From Oscillibacter sp. (GTDB lineage: Bacteria > Bacillota > Clostridia > Oscillospirales > Oscillospiraceae): a stretch of DNA of 64,000 bases. The position numbers were made by a program, and so were the translations under genes. Shown piece after piece: positions 1 through 6,609 of this stretch (position 1 is the first letter of the stretch; each line of letters begins with the position of its first letter). The DNA is taken from the NCBI GenBank assembly GCA_014799925.1, contig JAAVHC010000054.1:1-64000 (forward strand), read 5' to 3'. The notes beneath the pieces were generated by a model that saw only the letters and a list, made by a program, of their open reading frames with translations, ran no database searches and had not been told where the DNA came from.

Positions 1-39
1 CTCGTAATTCTTGATCCTGGTCCACTTCTTTTTACTCAT
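1..39 (-). CDS. N-terminal fragment of a transposase OrfA-like protein (partial)
   Basis: Thirteen codons are visible from an ATG at 39 and read MSKKKWTRIKNYE before the window edge. From memory, a lysine-rich start followed by an IKxYE segment is common in small helix-turn-helix OrfA proteins of IS3-type elements in Clostridia. A GAGGGGG ribosome site lies 8 to 14 bases upstream, inside the arm of the hairpin at 47..82. The rest of the gene is off the window, so the family call is weak. Confidence 0.35.
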   Translation of the reverse strand, partial: MSKKKWTRIKNYE

Positions 40-46
40 AACAGTA

Positions 47-82
47 CCCCCTCATGTAAGTCTATTATCCTACATGAGGGGG
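47..82 (-). promoter_or_regulatory. perfect hairpin that covers the ribosome site of the partial transposase
   Basis: Arms CCCCCTCATGTA (47-58) and TACATGAGGGGG (71-82) are perfectly complementary with a 12-base loop. In the leftward RNA the 3' arm contains the GAGGGGG ribosome site of the gene starting at 39. Read-through transcripts from outside could therefore fold and hide the site. Confidence 0.6.
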
Positions 83-154
83 CTTCTTGTCTATTGTCCG
101 TTTTTACTGGTTCGGTTCAGACCTCTCTGGAGCTTCATAGTTATGTATCAGGGC

Positions 155-1210
155 TTATGGCTTCAGCGGGCAGAAATCAAAGCCTTTTTCCATTTCCTCC
201 GACAGCCGTACCAAAAAGGCGCTGAGCAGGTCGATGCACCCCTCCAGGTCCTTCCAGCACCCCACCTCTACAGAACTGTGCATATACCGCAGGGGGATGG
301 ATACCAGCGCCATGGGGACGCCCTCGCCCGCCCGGTTCACTGTGTCGCCGTCCGTCCCGGTGCGGCCTGTGGCGATTTCCCACTGCACACCAATTCCCAG
401 GTCGGCGGCGGTCTGTTTCAGCAGGGCATTCATCTTCTTATTCACCGAGGACGCCATGCACAGCACAGGCCCACCCCCTAACTTGACCTCTCCCGTATCG
501 CTTGGCTTTGTGCCCGGGGCGTCGCTGGCCCAGGTGACGTCCACCGCAATAGCGCAGTCCGGCTTCACCCGGGCAGCGGTATAATAGGCGCCCCGTCCGG
601 TGGTTTCCTCGCCCACAGTGGTAGCGGCGTAAATGCCAATGGAAGCGCCTTTCGCGGCGGCCTGCCGGGCAGCCTCCAGCACAACAAAGGCGCCCGTGCG
701 GTCATCCAGCGCCCGGCAGGTAAAGCAGTCGTTGAGCAACTCCCGTACCTGCACGTCCGCACACACCGGGTCGCCTACAGAAACCACCTGGGCAGCTTCC
801 TCCCGGGAATTTGCCCCAATATCTACCAGCAGGTCAGAGACCTCCGTCTTATCCTTCTTCAGCAAATCGCCGGACGTGACGATTACGCCGCTGACCATCT
901 TTCCCTCATGCCAGATCTGCACCGGCGAGCCAAGATACAGCCGGGGCCGCACCCCGCCCGCGCCCATCAGGGAAAGCCTGCCGGACGCATCAATATGGGT
1001 CACCACAAAGCCGATCTCGTCAATATGCCCGCAGAGCAGCACCTTGTGCTTTGCCTCCGGATTGACAACGGAAATGGCATTGCCGCTGGGGTCGGTCATC
1101 TGTGCCCCGGCAAACTCCCTGCCATAGGCCAACGCCTTTTTCTGAATGGCTTCTTCATAGCCGCTGACAGACGGCGTAGACAGCAGATCTTTCAAAAAGT
1201 CCCGGTTCAT
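155..1210 (-). CDS. M42 family metallopeptidase (glutamyl aminopeptidase / endoglucanase-like)
   Basis: This cytoplasmic two-metal aminopeptidase trims N-terminal residues from peptides. The 351-residue length is normal for M42. Visible metal and catalytic segments are CGHIDEIGF (first metal histidine and aspartate), CRALDDRTG (bridging aspartate), GEETTGRGA (catalytic glutamate pair) and AVDVTWASD. The start is set at the ATG at 1210, behind GAGAGGAGAT; an upstream in-frame ATG at 1225 lies before that ribosome site. It is the last gene of a leftward group with ung and the peroxiredoxin, 21 bases after ung. The family is clear. The substrate is not, since M42 members are often mislabelled as cellulases. 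Confidence 0.9.
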   Translation of the reverse strand: MNRDFLKDLLSTPSVSGYEEAIQKKALAYGREFAGAQMTDPSGNAISVVNPEAKHKVLLCGHIDEIGFVVTHIDASGRLSLMGAGGVRPRLYLGSPVQIWHEGKMVSGVIVTSGDLLKKDKTEVSDLLVDIGANSREEAAQVVSVGDPVCADVQVRELLNDCFTCRALDDRTGAFVVLEAARQAAAKGASIGIYAATTVGEETTGRGAYYTAARVKPDCAIAVDVTWASDAPGTKPSDTGEVKLGGGPVLCMASSVNKKMNALLKQTAADLGIGVQWEIATGRTGTDGDTVNRAGEGVPMALVSIPLRYMHSSVEVGCWKDLEGCIDLLSAFLVRLSEEMEKGFDFCPLKP

Positions 1211-1231
1211 AATATCTCCTCTCAAAATGTA

Positions 1232-1912
1232 TTACAGTTCCCAGTTGATCGGTTCCGCCCCCATCTCCTGTAGGAGCTGATTCGTTTTGGAAAAGGGCCT
1301 CGAACCGAGGAAAGCTGGCACGTTCGCGCTTCCCTTTCCTGCCCCCAGCGGACTGGGATGGCTGTTGCAGAGGACCCTTTTGTTCTGCACTCCGTCAAGG
1401 GGCAGGCTGGAAACAAACGCCTGAGCCTGCCGTCCCCAGAGAATGAAGACTACAGGTTGCGGCAGGGCGGCACAGCTCCGGAACACGTCCAGAACAAAGT
1501 CTTGCCATCCCCAATTCTTATGGCTGTTTGCCTGCCCGTCCTGAACAGTGAGAACAGTATTCAGAAGGAGGACTCCTCTCTCGGCCCAGGGCGTCAGATC
1601 CCCGGACTCCGGCATTTTTGCTCCAATATCCTCCTTCATTTCCCGGAAGATATTCCGAAGGGACGGCGGGAGGGGAACGCCGGGATTGACGCTGAATGCC
1701 AATCCGTTTGCCTGTCCGGGGCCGTGATAGGGATCCTGCCCCACAATGACTACCCGAACCTGCTCCGGCGGGGTCAGCGTCAGCGCCCGGAAAATCTGGG
1801 ACTGAGGCGGGTAGATGGTTAGCCCCGCATCCCGCTCGGATTGGGCTCTCTCCGACAAGGCCGCCGCCTTCTGTAAAGAATTTTGCGACAAAAGTTCAGA
1901 CCATTTCTGCAT
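1232..1912 (-). CDS. ung: uracil-DNA glycosylase, family 1
   Basis: The enzyme removes uracil from DNA to start base-excision repair. The 226-residue protein has the full family signature: GQDPYHGPGQANGLAFSV with the catalytic aspartate and stacking tyrosine, the WGRQAQ strand, and the HPSPLGAGKG minor-groove loop with its histidine. The ATG at 1912 follows AAGGGG. It lies 24 bases after the peroxiredoxin gene and 21 before the M42 peptidase, so the three are probably co-transcribed. Nothing is missing. Confidence 0.97.
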   Translation of the reverse strand: MQKWSELLSQNSLQKAAALSERAQSERDAGLTIYPPQSQIFRALTLTPPEQVRVVIVGQDPYHGPGQANGLAFSVNPGVPLPPSLRNIFREMKEDIGAKMPESGDLTPWAERGVLLLNTVLTVQDGQANSHKNWGWQDFVLDVFRSCAALPQPVVFILWGRQAQAFVSSLPLDGVQNKRVLCNSHPSPLGAGKGSANVPAFLGSRPFSKTNQLLQEMGAEPINWEL

Positions 1913-1936
1913 ATTTTAGCCCCTTATTCCGTGTTG

Positions 1937-2398
1937 TCACTCTGCTTTCAGGTATGTCAGGATTTCCGCCGCATTGGTATCGGGCTTCACCTTGGGCATG
2001 ACCTTTTCAATCATACCGTTCTCGTCGATCACAAAGGTGGACCGCACCACGCCCATGCTCACCTTTCCATAGAGCTTTTTCTCCTGCCACACCCCATAGG
2101 CCTGGATGGCAGCTAGATCCGGATCAGAAAGCAGGATGAATGGCAGGCCGTGCTTCTCCGCGAACTTCTGGTGGGACGCCACGGAGTCTTTGCTGATGCC
2201 GATGACCACCGCGTTGATCTTCTTGAATTCCTCATAGGCTCCGGCAAAAGCACAGGCCTGACGGGTGCAGCCAGGGGTATTGTCCTTGGGATAAAAATAC
2301 AGCACAACTTTTTTGCCCGCAAAATCGGCCAGGGATACGGCACTTCCGTCCTTGTCCGGCAGGGTAAATTCTGGGGCTTTTGTTCCAACTTCCAACAT
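1937..2398 (-). CDS. bcp: peroxiredoxin of the Bcp / AhpC-TSA family
   Basis: This 153-residue thiol peroxidase reduces hydroperoxides. The motif YPKDNTPGCTRQACAF holds the peroxidatic cysteine (TPGC) and a second cysteine five residues on, which is the layout of the atypical 2-Cys Bcp subgroup. It starts at an ATG after AAGGAGG. It follows the TOPRIM-like gene by 44 bases on the same strand, and no separate promoter is evident there. It may therefore share a transcript with the upstream cassette, although its function links better with ung as a stress gene. Confidence 0.93.
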   Translation of the reverse strand: MLEVGTKAPEFTLPDKDGSAVSLADFAGKKVVLYFYPKDNTPGCTRQACAFAGAYEEFKKINAVVIGISKDSVASHQKFAEKHGLPFILLSDPDLAAIQAYGVWQEKKLYGKVSMGVVRSTFVIDENGMIEKVMPKVKPDTNAAEILTYLKAE

Positions 2399-2442
2399 TT
2401 TGTTGCTTTCCTCCTTAAAAACTGGGTAAAACCGTAGGATTT

Positions 2443-3177
2443 TCAGATTTCCAAGATCTTCTCAAAGGTTTCCCTCAGAATTTCTGATTCTTCCCACCGC
2501 GTATCACGCAACTGATCGTCTATAAACTGAAATACCTTCTGCGGCGATTGAATCGCCCATGTAACACCAAGATATGCCTTCAAGACAAGCCGCCTCTTTC
2601 CGATATATCGGCCGGCCTCTGGTGCGATGCTGTCTACAAACTCCTTGCTTCGATCCACAATATTTTTGTCATAAGGATCTTCCGAAATGGCACTGAGCAA
2701 AAGGGTCTCCAAGGCACCCTCCCGATCCTTTGGGATAATCAGCAGCAAGAAATCCAAGTGTTGGGTCTCATGGTAACCGTTTTCATAGTTATGGGTCACC
2801 CAGGCATTGTGCCTGGCGTTCTGTGCTACCAAAGGCAGCTCCCTCTGAATCCGCTGGAGGATCTCCGCTTCTGTCTCATCGTCATGGTCCACTATCAGGG
2901 CAATTTTAGAAAATACGGCCCCGCTTGAACTTTTGAGCGGCGGCGCGATCTTTTCATCAAAGAAGAATTGGAACCGATTTTTGGAACCAACGGCACAGAT
3001 CAGCAGATGATCTCCATCCCGCTGATACCAGTTAGCGGATTCTCCGTGAATCCTGTCCGCTTTGATATTCACGCCGGGCGGGCTCTTCTTCACAAATCTC
3101 CAGCCGCAGGTGCGCTGAAGATAATAGCTCAGAAGAATAGCGTCAGTCTCGCCCTCGCAGAGGATCATATTGTTCAT
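2443..3177 (-). CDS. TOPRIM-like protein (DUF3226-like), partner of the adjacent AAA ATPase
   Basis: The 244-residue protein opens with ILCEGETDAILLSYYLQ, a TOPRIM-type first strand with the conserved glutamate. It continues near residue 100 with ALIVDHDDETEAE, matching the DxD strand. TOPRIM folds occur in nucleases and primases. The ATG overlaps the ATPase stop by four bases (ATGA), so translation is probably coupled. Split ATPase plus TOPRIM pairs occur in the PARIS (AriA/AriB) and AbiL defence systems, and fused ones in OLD nucleases. I infer an effector role here; family assignment below TOPRIM-like is uncertain. Base composition is more AT-rich than in the conserved genes downstream. 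Confidence 0.6.
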   Translation of the reverse strand: MNNMILCEGETDAILLSYYLQRTCGWRFVKKSPPGVNIKADRIHGESANWYQRDGDHLLICAVGSKNRFQFFFDEKIAPPLKSSSGAVFSKIALIVDHDDETEAEILQRIQRELPLVAQNARHNAWVTHNYENGYHETQHLDFLLLIIPKDREGALETLLLSAISEDPYDKNIVDRSKEFVDSIAPEAGRYIGKRRLVLKAYLGVTWAIQSPQKVFQFIDDQLRDTRWEESEILRETFEKILEI

Positions 3178-4298
3178 ATGCGCACCTCAAAATCAAAGGC
3201 TTCCCGATTTCGGCTTACCTCCCGCCCGGACATATTCCGGATCAGCGTCTGTTCGTGGGTCTTCTTTAACGTCAAGACTGTAATATCGTCCTGTTCCTGC
3301 TGATCTTCATAGTCCTGGGTTGACAGCAGAGAATCAAAAGCCTCAATACTATGTGTCGTTATGAACAGCTGAATTCCGAACTGCCTGCACGCTTTTACCA
3401 GGAACCGGAAAATATCGTTGTAGTACTGGGCGTGGATCGCTGTCTCCACCTCATCAATCAACAGGATTCCTCCCGCTGTCCGGGCAATGGCGTTGGCCAG
3501 CATCAGCACACGCTTGATTCCATCTCCGTAGGTAGAAACCGGCATGATCCCCAACCGGCTGTGCTTGATATACTCCACCGGACGGTTTGTCCGCTCATTT
3601 TTCAAAATGAGTAGGTCGGTGATCTCCGGGTCAAAAATTTGGATCACATGAAGGCAGATATCCTTATAGGTAGGATCTTTTACAATACGGTTGATAACCG
3701 TATTCTTCATATGATCCACCGGAGAAAGGTAAAGCATATTCAGATACTCATAGTTGCCGACTTTTCGTCCGGTAATGTCAGAGTACTCATGGAACGTGAT
3801 GCGTTCCTCTGCCCGTCTCCCGCCTTCCACAGCGGTGAGCACTCCAACAAAACCTTCTGCCTCTGAAGGCAGATCAAACATTTTTTTATAGGAAGAGGAA
3901 ACCCGAACTGACCGGAGCGCGTCACTGCTGTCCAAAAGGATGCGGGTCCATTCTCCATTGATCGTACATTCTGCTGCTTCTTCTCTTCTGAACGATTGAA
4001 CCAGAGCGGAGATTTGGATCAGCGGTTCCTTCGACGGCTGAGGAAAGAGGTTATAAAAGTTCTCATAGGCGGAAGCCTTCCCTGTAAACAGCGAGTTGTC
4101 CTGGTCCCGCAGCCGGGCGACCCGCAGGACATTTGAAAAAACAGCAGGGTCCCGCAGCATCAGCAGCGCCTCCAAAACGCTGGTCTTTCCGCAGTTGTTG
4201 TCTCCGACAATCAGATTGATATGGTTCAGGTGTTCCGCTGTCAGATCCCGGATACCACGAAAGGTATGGATATGCAGATTTTCAATATAAATTGCCAT
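3174..4298 (-). CDS. AAA family ATPase of the OLD / AriA type
   Basis: The 374-residue protein is an ABC-like ATPase without membrane segments. Walker A is GDNNCGKTS (residues about 32-40), preceded by the FRGI segment typical of RecF/OLD proteins. A TYGDGIKRVL signature precedes Walker B GGILLIDEVETAIH, and an ITTHSIEAF segment forms the H-loop. Its ATG shares one base with the stop of the XRE gene (TAATG), and its end overlaps the TOPRIM gene by four bases, so the three form a tight cassette. In PARIS-type systems such ATPases sense a phage trigger and release the TOPRIM effector. That role is inference here. Confidence 0.85.
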   Translation of the reverse strand: MAIYIENLHIHTFRGIRDLTAEHLNHINLIVGDNNCGKTSVLEALLMLRDPAVFSNVLRVARLRDQDNSLFTGKASAYENFYNLFPQPSKEPLIQISALVQSFRREEAAECTINGEWTRILLDSSDALRSVRVSSSYKKMFDLPSEAEGFVGVLTAVEGGRRAEERITFHEYSDITGRKVGNYEYLNMLYLSPVDHMKNTVINRIVKDPTYKDICLHVIQIFDPEITDLLILKNERTNRPVEYIKHSRLGIMPVSTYGDGIKRVLMLANAIARTAGGILLIDEVETAIHAQYYNDIFRFLVKACRQFGIQLFITTHSIEAFDSLLSTQDYEDQQEQDDITVLTLKKTHEQTLIRNMSGREVSRNREAFDFEVRI

Positions 4299-4603
4299 TA
4301 TTCCTCACCTCTGCTGTCCAAAAACGTGATATTGAGCCGCCGGCCGAGGCCATCCGCTATTTTTTTCAGGGTGGCTATGCTCGGATGGCTGCTCCCGGTC
4401 TCAAACTTGCTGATATTGGCCTGAGAAATACCACATCGCTTCGCAAGCTCACCCTGGGTCAGATTTTCCTCCATGCGGACCGCGATCAGATTTTCTGCAA
4501 TCTCCTGGAAAATATCGTAATCCGGCGCTTCGTCCACTGCATTCAACCTTTGAAGCTGGACATGCTTCAGCCGCTCATCTAAAAATTGCTGTAAATCTGC
4601 CAT
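4298..4603 (-). CDS. XRE-family helix-turn-helix regulator (antitoxin-like)
   Basis: A 101-residue protein with a helical N-terminal half and a C-terminal HTH_3 domain. The recognition region reads LTQGELAKRCGISQANISKFE, followed by SIATLKKIADGLGRRLNI, very like HigA-type antitoxins and cassette repressors. The ATG at 4603 is preferred because AGGAGG lies about 11 bases upstream; a GTG at 4612 is too close to it. As first gene of the cassette, directly behind its promoter, it probably represses the operon. Confidence 0.85.
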   Translation of the reverse strand: MADLQQFLDERLKHVQLQRLNAVDEAPDYDIFQEIAENLIAVRMEENLTQGELAKRCGISQANISKFETGSSHPSIATLKKIADGLGRRLNITFLDSRGEE

Positions 4604-4627
4604 ATGCCTCACCGCCTCCTGCTTTGT

Positions 4628-4656
4628 ATAATATATTGAAAGTCACATGCTGTCAA
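4628..4656 (-). promoter_or_regulatory. promoter of the XRE-ATPase-TOPRIM cassette
   Basis: On the reverse strand TTGACA (4651-4656) and TATTAT (4628-4633) are separated by 17 bases, near consensus for the housekeeping sigma factor. The start of the XRE gene is 25 bases further on. Confidence 0.75.
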
Positions 4657-4759
4657 GGAGAAATATGTTGAAAAAACAATATCTTATCCACTGCAAGAAG
4701 GCCGCCCCGTCTACGCAAAGCTTTCATGTTCTCACGGATATCTCCCACTATGTACAACT

Positions 4760-4812
4760 CCATCCCATTCTCTTCTCAACCCCATCATCCCCGCACAGAA
4801 CCATTCCCATGG
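4760..4812 (+). repeat. direct repeat, left copy, flanking the Phd-like gene
   Basis: About 53 bases containing CATTCTCTTCT and CCCCATCATCCCCGC match the right copy at 5190..5244 at roughly 85 percent, with one gap. The copies are in the same orientation about 430 bases apart. Between them lie one promoter, one small gene and its terminator. Confidence 0.6.
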
Positions 4813-4839
4813 ATGCAGTCCATAAATACAGAATAGCAG

Positions 4840-4868
4840 TTGACCCTTAGCATAACAATGTATATAAT
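4840..4868 (+). promoter_or_regulatory. promoter of the small Phd-like gene
   Basis: TTGACC (4840-4845), a 17-base spacer and a perfect TATAAT (4863-4868) lie just before the GAGGGAGG ribosome site of the gene at 4892. Confidence 0.8.
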
Positions 4869-4891
4869 GTTGCTAAGAGGGAGGTTGCCTT

Positions 4892-5110
4892 ATGCCGGAC
4901 ATTCAACCAATATCGGATCTGTGTAGCTATTTCGCCGAAATCACCCGTGACATGCAAAGCAGTGGTGAATATCAATTCAAGAGCAATATTTACAACAAGC
5001 TCTGCGAGGCAGAAATCCAAGCGGTGGAAATAGCGGAACGTCTCAGCCACGAGGAAGTGATGGCCGCCGCACGAATCAAACTCGGTCTGGATACCTCCCG
5101 CGAGAAGTGA
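4892..5110 (+). CDS. orphan Phd/YefM-like antitoxin with an internal deletion
   Basis: The 72-residue product begins MPDIQPISDLCSYFAEITRD, which matches the N-terminal DNA-binding strand-helix start of Phd/YefM antitoxins. It then passes straight to NKLCEAEIQAVEIAERLSHE, which resembles the C-terminal toxin-binding helix. The middle part of the usual fold (the VFLTKNG strands) is absent, so about 20 to 25 residues seem deleted in frame. It has its own promoter, a GAGGGAGG ribosome site and a terminator. No toxin gene is adjacent. It may be a decayed antitoxin, or a shortened one that still binds toxin. Confidence 0.65.
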   Translation: MPDIQPISDLCSYFAEITRDMQSSGEYQFKSNIYNKLCEAEIQAVEIAERLSHEEVMAAARIKLGLDTSREK

Positions 5111-5132
5111 GTCATCTATTTGTATATATAGC

Positions 5133-5164
5133 CCCCGGATACTGCCGTATCCGGGGACTTTTTT
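5133..5164 (+). terminator. Rho-independent terminator of the Phd-like gene
   Basis: A perfect 10-base-pair stem (CCCCGGATAC and GTATCCGGGG) with a TGCC loop is followed by ACTTTTTT. Confidence 0.9.
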
Positions 5165-5189
5165 GCATCGTTCTCCTTCCATCCTTATG

Positions 5190-5244
5190 TGCTCCACCTC
5201 ATTCTCTTCTCCAGCCCCATCATCCCCGCGCAGAACCTCCCCCA
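5190..5244 (+). repeat. direct repeat, right copy
   Basis: Partner of 4760..4812. The shared core is CATTCTCTTCT followed by CCCCATCATCCCCGC and CAGAACC. Confidence 0.6.
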
Positions 5245-5265
5245 CTGTTCCAACGTCATCAGTAA

Positions 5266-5303
5266 CGAATCCCCGCGCCGGTTTGTACCGGCGCGGGGAT
5301 TCG
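5266..5303 (-). terminator. 17-base-pair hairpin after the aldo/keto reductase
   Basis: Arms 5266-5282 and 5287-5303 are perfectly complementary around a TTGT loop. The hairpin begins four bases after the leftward reductase stop at 5308. The T-run beyond it is poor in both directions, so it may act as an RNA 3'-end stabiliser as much as a terminator. Confidence 0.6.
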
Positions 5304-5307
5304 TTTG

Positions 5308-6450
5308 TCAGAACGGTGAGCTTTTCAGCTTCCCGGCGAAGTCCGCCATGGCCTCAGATATCCTGATCTGCTGGGGACATACCGCCTCGCAGCTGCGGCA
5401 GCCCACGCAGGCGGTGGGGTGCTTCTCCTCCGGCACGGCCATCAGCGCCATGGGGGCGATGAAGCCGCCGCCGGAAAAGTTGTGCTCATTGTACAGCCTG
5501 ATGAGTTCCGGAATGTCCAGCCCCTGGGGACAGTGGCTGGTGCAGTAGCGGCAGGCTGTGCAGGGCAGGGACTTCTTCCCCAGCATTTCGCCCGCGATAG
5601 CCAGCAGCCCGGCCGTCTCCTGTTCGTTCAGGGGGCGGTCCGTCTCAAAGGTGCGGATATTCTCCTGAAGCTGTTCCATGTTGGACATGCCGGAGAGGGT
5701 CACGGTGACCTCCGGGATGGACTGCAGGAACCGGAAGGCCCAGGCAGGGACCTTCTCGTCAGGCCGCAGGGCGGTGAGCCGGGCGGCGTGCTCCTCCGTC
5801 AGGTTTGCCAGCCGTCCGCCCCGGAGGGGCTCCATGACCCAGACAGGAATGTTGTACTCCTTCAGCAGCGCCACCTTGGCCCTGGCGTCCTGGAAGGTCC
5901 AGTCCAGGTAGTTCAGCTGGATCTGGCAGAACTCCATATGGTCGCCGTATGCCTCCAGAAAGCGGCGCATCACCGCCACGCTGCCGTGGGCGGAGAAGCC
6001 CAGGTGCCGGATGCGGCCATTGGCCTTCTGCTTTTTCAGATATGCGTCAATGCCGTACCGGGGGTCCAGATACTCATTGATGTTCATCTCACAGACGTTG
6101 TGGAACAGGTAGAAGTCAAAGTATTCCACCTGGCATTTCTCCAGCTGGCGCTCAAAAATTTCTTCCACCCTGCCCATGTTTCTGAGATCATAGCCGGGGA
6201 ACTTGGTGGCCAGACAGAACGATTCCCGGGGATAGCGGGCCAGGGCCCTGCCCATCGCCAGCTCGGAGTTCTCCCCGTGGTAGCCCCAGGCGGTGTCGTA
6301 GTAGTTGACGCCGTGGTCCATGGCGTATGCCACCATCTCCTGGACCGCGGCCTCGTCGATCCTGGCGTCATCCCCGTCGATGACCGGCAGGCGCATGGCC
6401 CCCAGTCCCAAGGCGGACAGCTTCCGCCCCTGAAAATCCTTATAAAGCAT
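5308..6450 (-). CDS. aldo/keto reductase with C-terminal 4Fe-4S ferredoxin domain
   Basis: The 380-residue protein joins an aldo/keto reductase barrel to a two-cluster ferredoxin-like tail. Barrel residues visible are the aspartate and tyrosine in YYDTAWGYHGENSE, the lysine in CLATKFPG and the histidine in LFHNVCE, which together make the usual catalytic tetrad. The tail holds CTACRYCTSHCPQ and CVGCRSCEAVCPQ, two CxxCxxCxxxCP motifs. Such proteins are common in gut Clostridia and are thought to pass electrons from iron-sulfur clusters to NAD(P)-linked carbonyl reduction. The true substrate is unknown. It is a single-gene unit with its own promoter at 6485..6513. Confidence 0.9.
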   Translation of the reverse strand: MLYKDFQGRKLSALGLGAMRLPVIDGDDARIDEAAVQEMVAYAMDHGVNYYDTAWGYHGENSELAMGRALARYPRESFCLATKFPGYDLRNMGRVEEIFERQLEKCQVEYFDFYLFHNVCEMNINEYLDPRYGIDAYLKKQKANGRIRHLGFSAHGSVAVMRRFLEAYGDHMEFCQIQLNYLDWTFQDARAKVALLKEYNIPVWVMEPLRGGRLANLTEEHAARLTALRPDEKVPAWAFRFLQSIPEVTVTLSGMSNMEQLQENIRTFETDRPLNEQETAGLLAIAGEMLGKKSLPCTACRYCTSHCPQGLDIPELIRLYNEHNFSGGGFIAPMALMAVPEEKHPTACVGCRSCEAVCPQQIRISEAMADFAGKLKSSPF

Positions 6451-6484
6451 AAAATGCCCCTTTCACCTGTTTATTTTCTTCTTC

Positions 6485-6513
6485 AGTATACCGATGTTCC
6501 TGCGCAATTGCAA
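6485..6513 (-). promoter_or_regulatory. promoter of the aldo/keto reductase
   Basis: Reverse-strand TTGCAA (6508-6513), 17-base spacer, TATACT (6485-6490). Confidence 0.65.
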
Positions 6514-6553
6514 ATGCTTTTTCGCTATCGCCGCAAATACCCTGTGAGCATGG

Positions 6554-6593
6554 AAGTCCGGCCTCCGATGCTTCACCAAAGGCCGGACTTTTT
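6554..6593. terminator. hairpin between the TPM gene and the reductase
   Basis: Arms AAGTCCGGCC (6554-6563) and GGCCGGACTT (6581-6590) enclose a 17-base loop. The T-run is on the plus strand, although the genes on both sides run leftward. It most likely ends the TPM operon transcript without a good U-tract, or blocks antisense transcription. Confidence 0.5.
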
Positions 6594-6609
6594 GATGAAT
6601 CTGGATGCC

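Larger units (their letters stand above)
1..120 (-). mobile_element. end of a probable IS3-family insertion sequence
   Basis: The window opens inside a leftward element. A short transposase-like start (see 1..39) is preceded by a strong hairpin (47..82). Further out, the reverse strand between about 90 and 120 reads CCAGTAAAAACGGACAATAG, which resembles the GGACA-containing tips of IS3-family elements. The outer boundary is estimated, since the other end and any target duplication lie outside the window. Confidence 0.35.

Noticed and set aside
4653-4763. 36-codon minus-strand frame starting MELYIVGDIRENMKALRRR
   Set aside because: It looks slightly like a regulator start, but has no good ribosome site and runs into the cassette promoter; kept only as a possible remnant.
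2443-5110. Toxin-antitoxin reading of the XRE cassette together with the Phd-like gene
   Set aside because: The Phd-like gene is divergent with its own promoter and terminator, and the XRE partners are an ATPase and TOPRIM protein rather than a small toxin.
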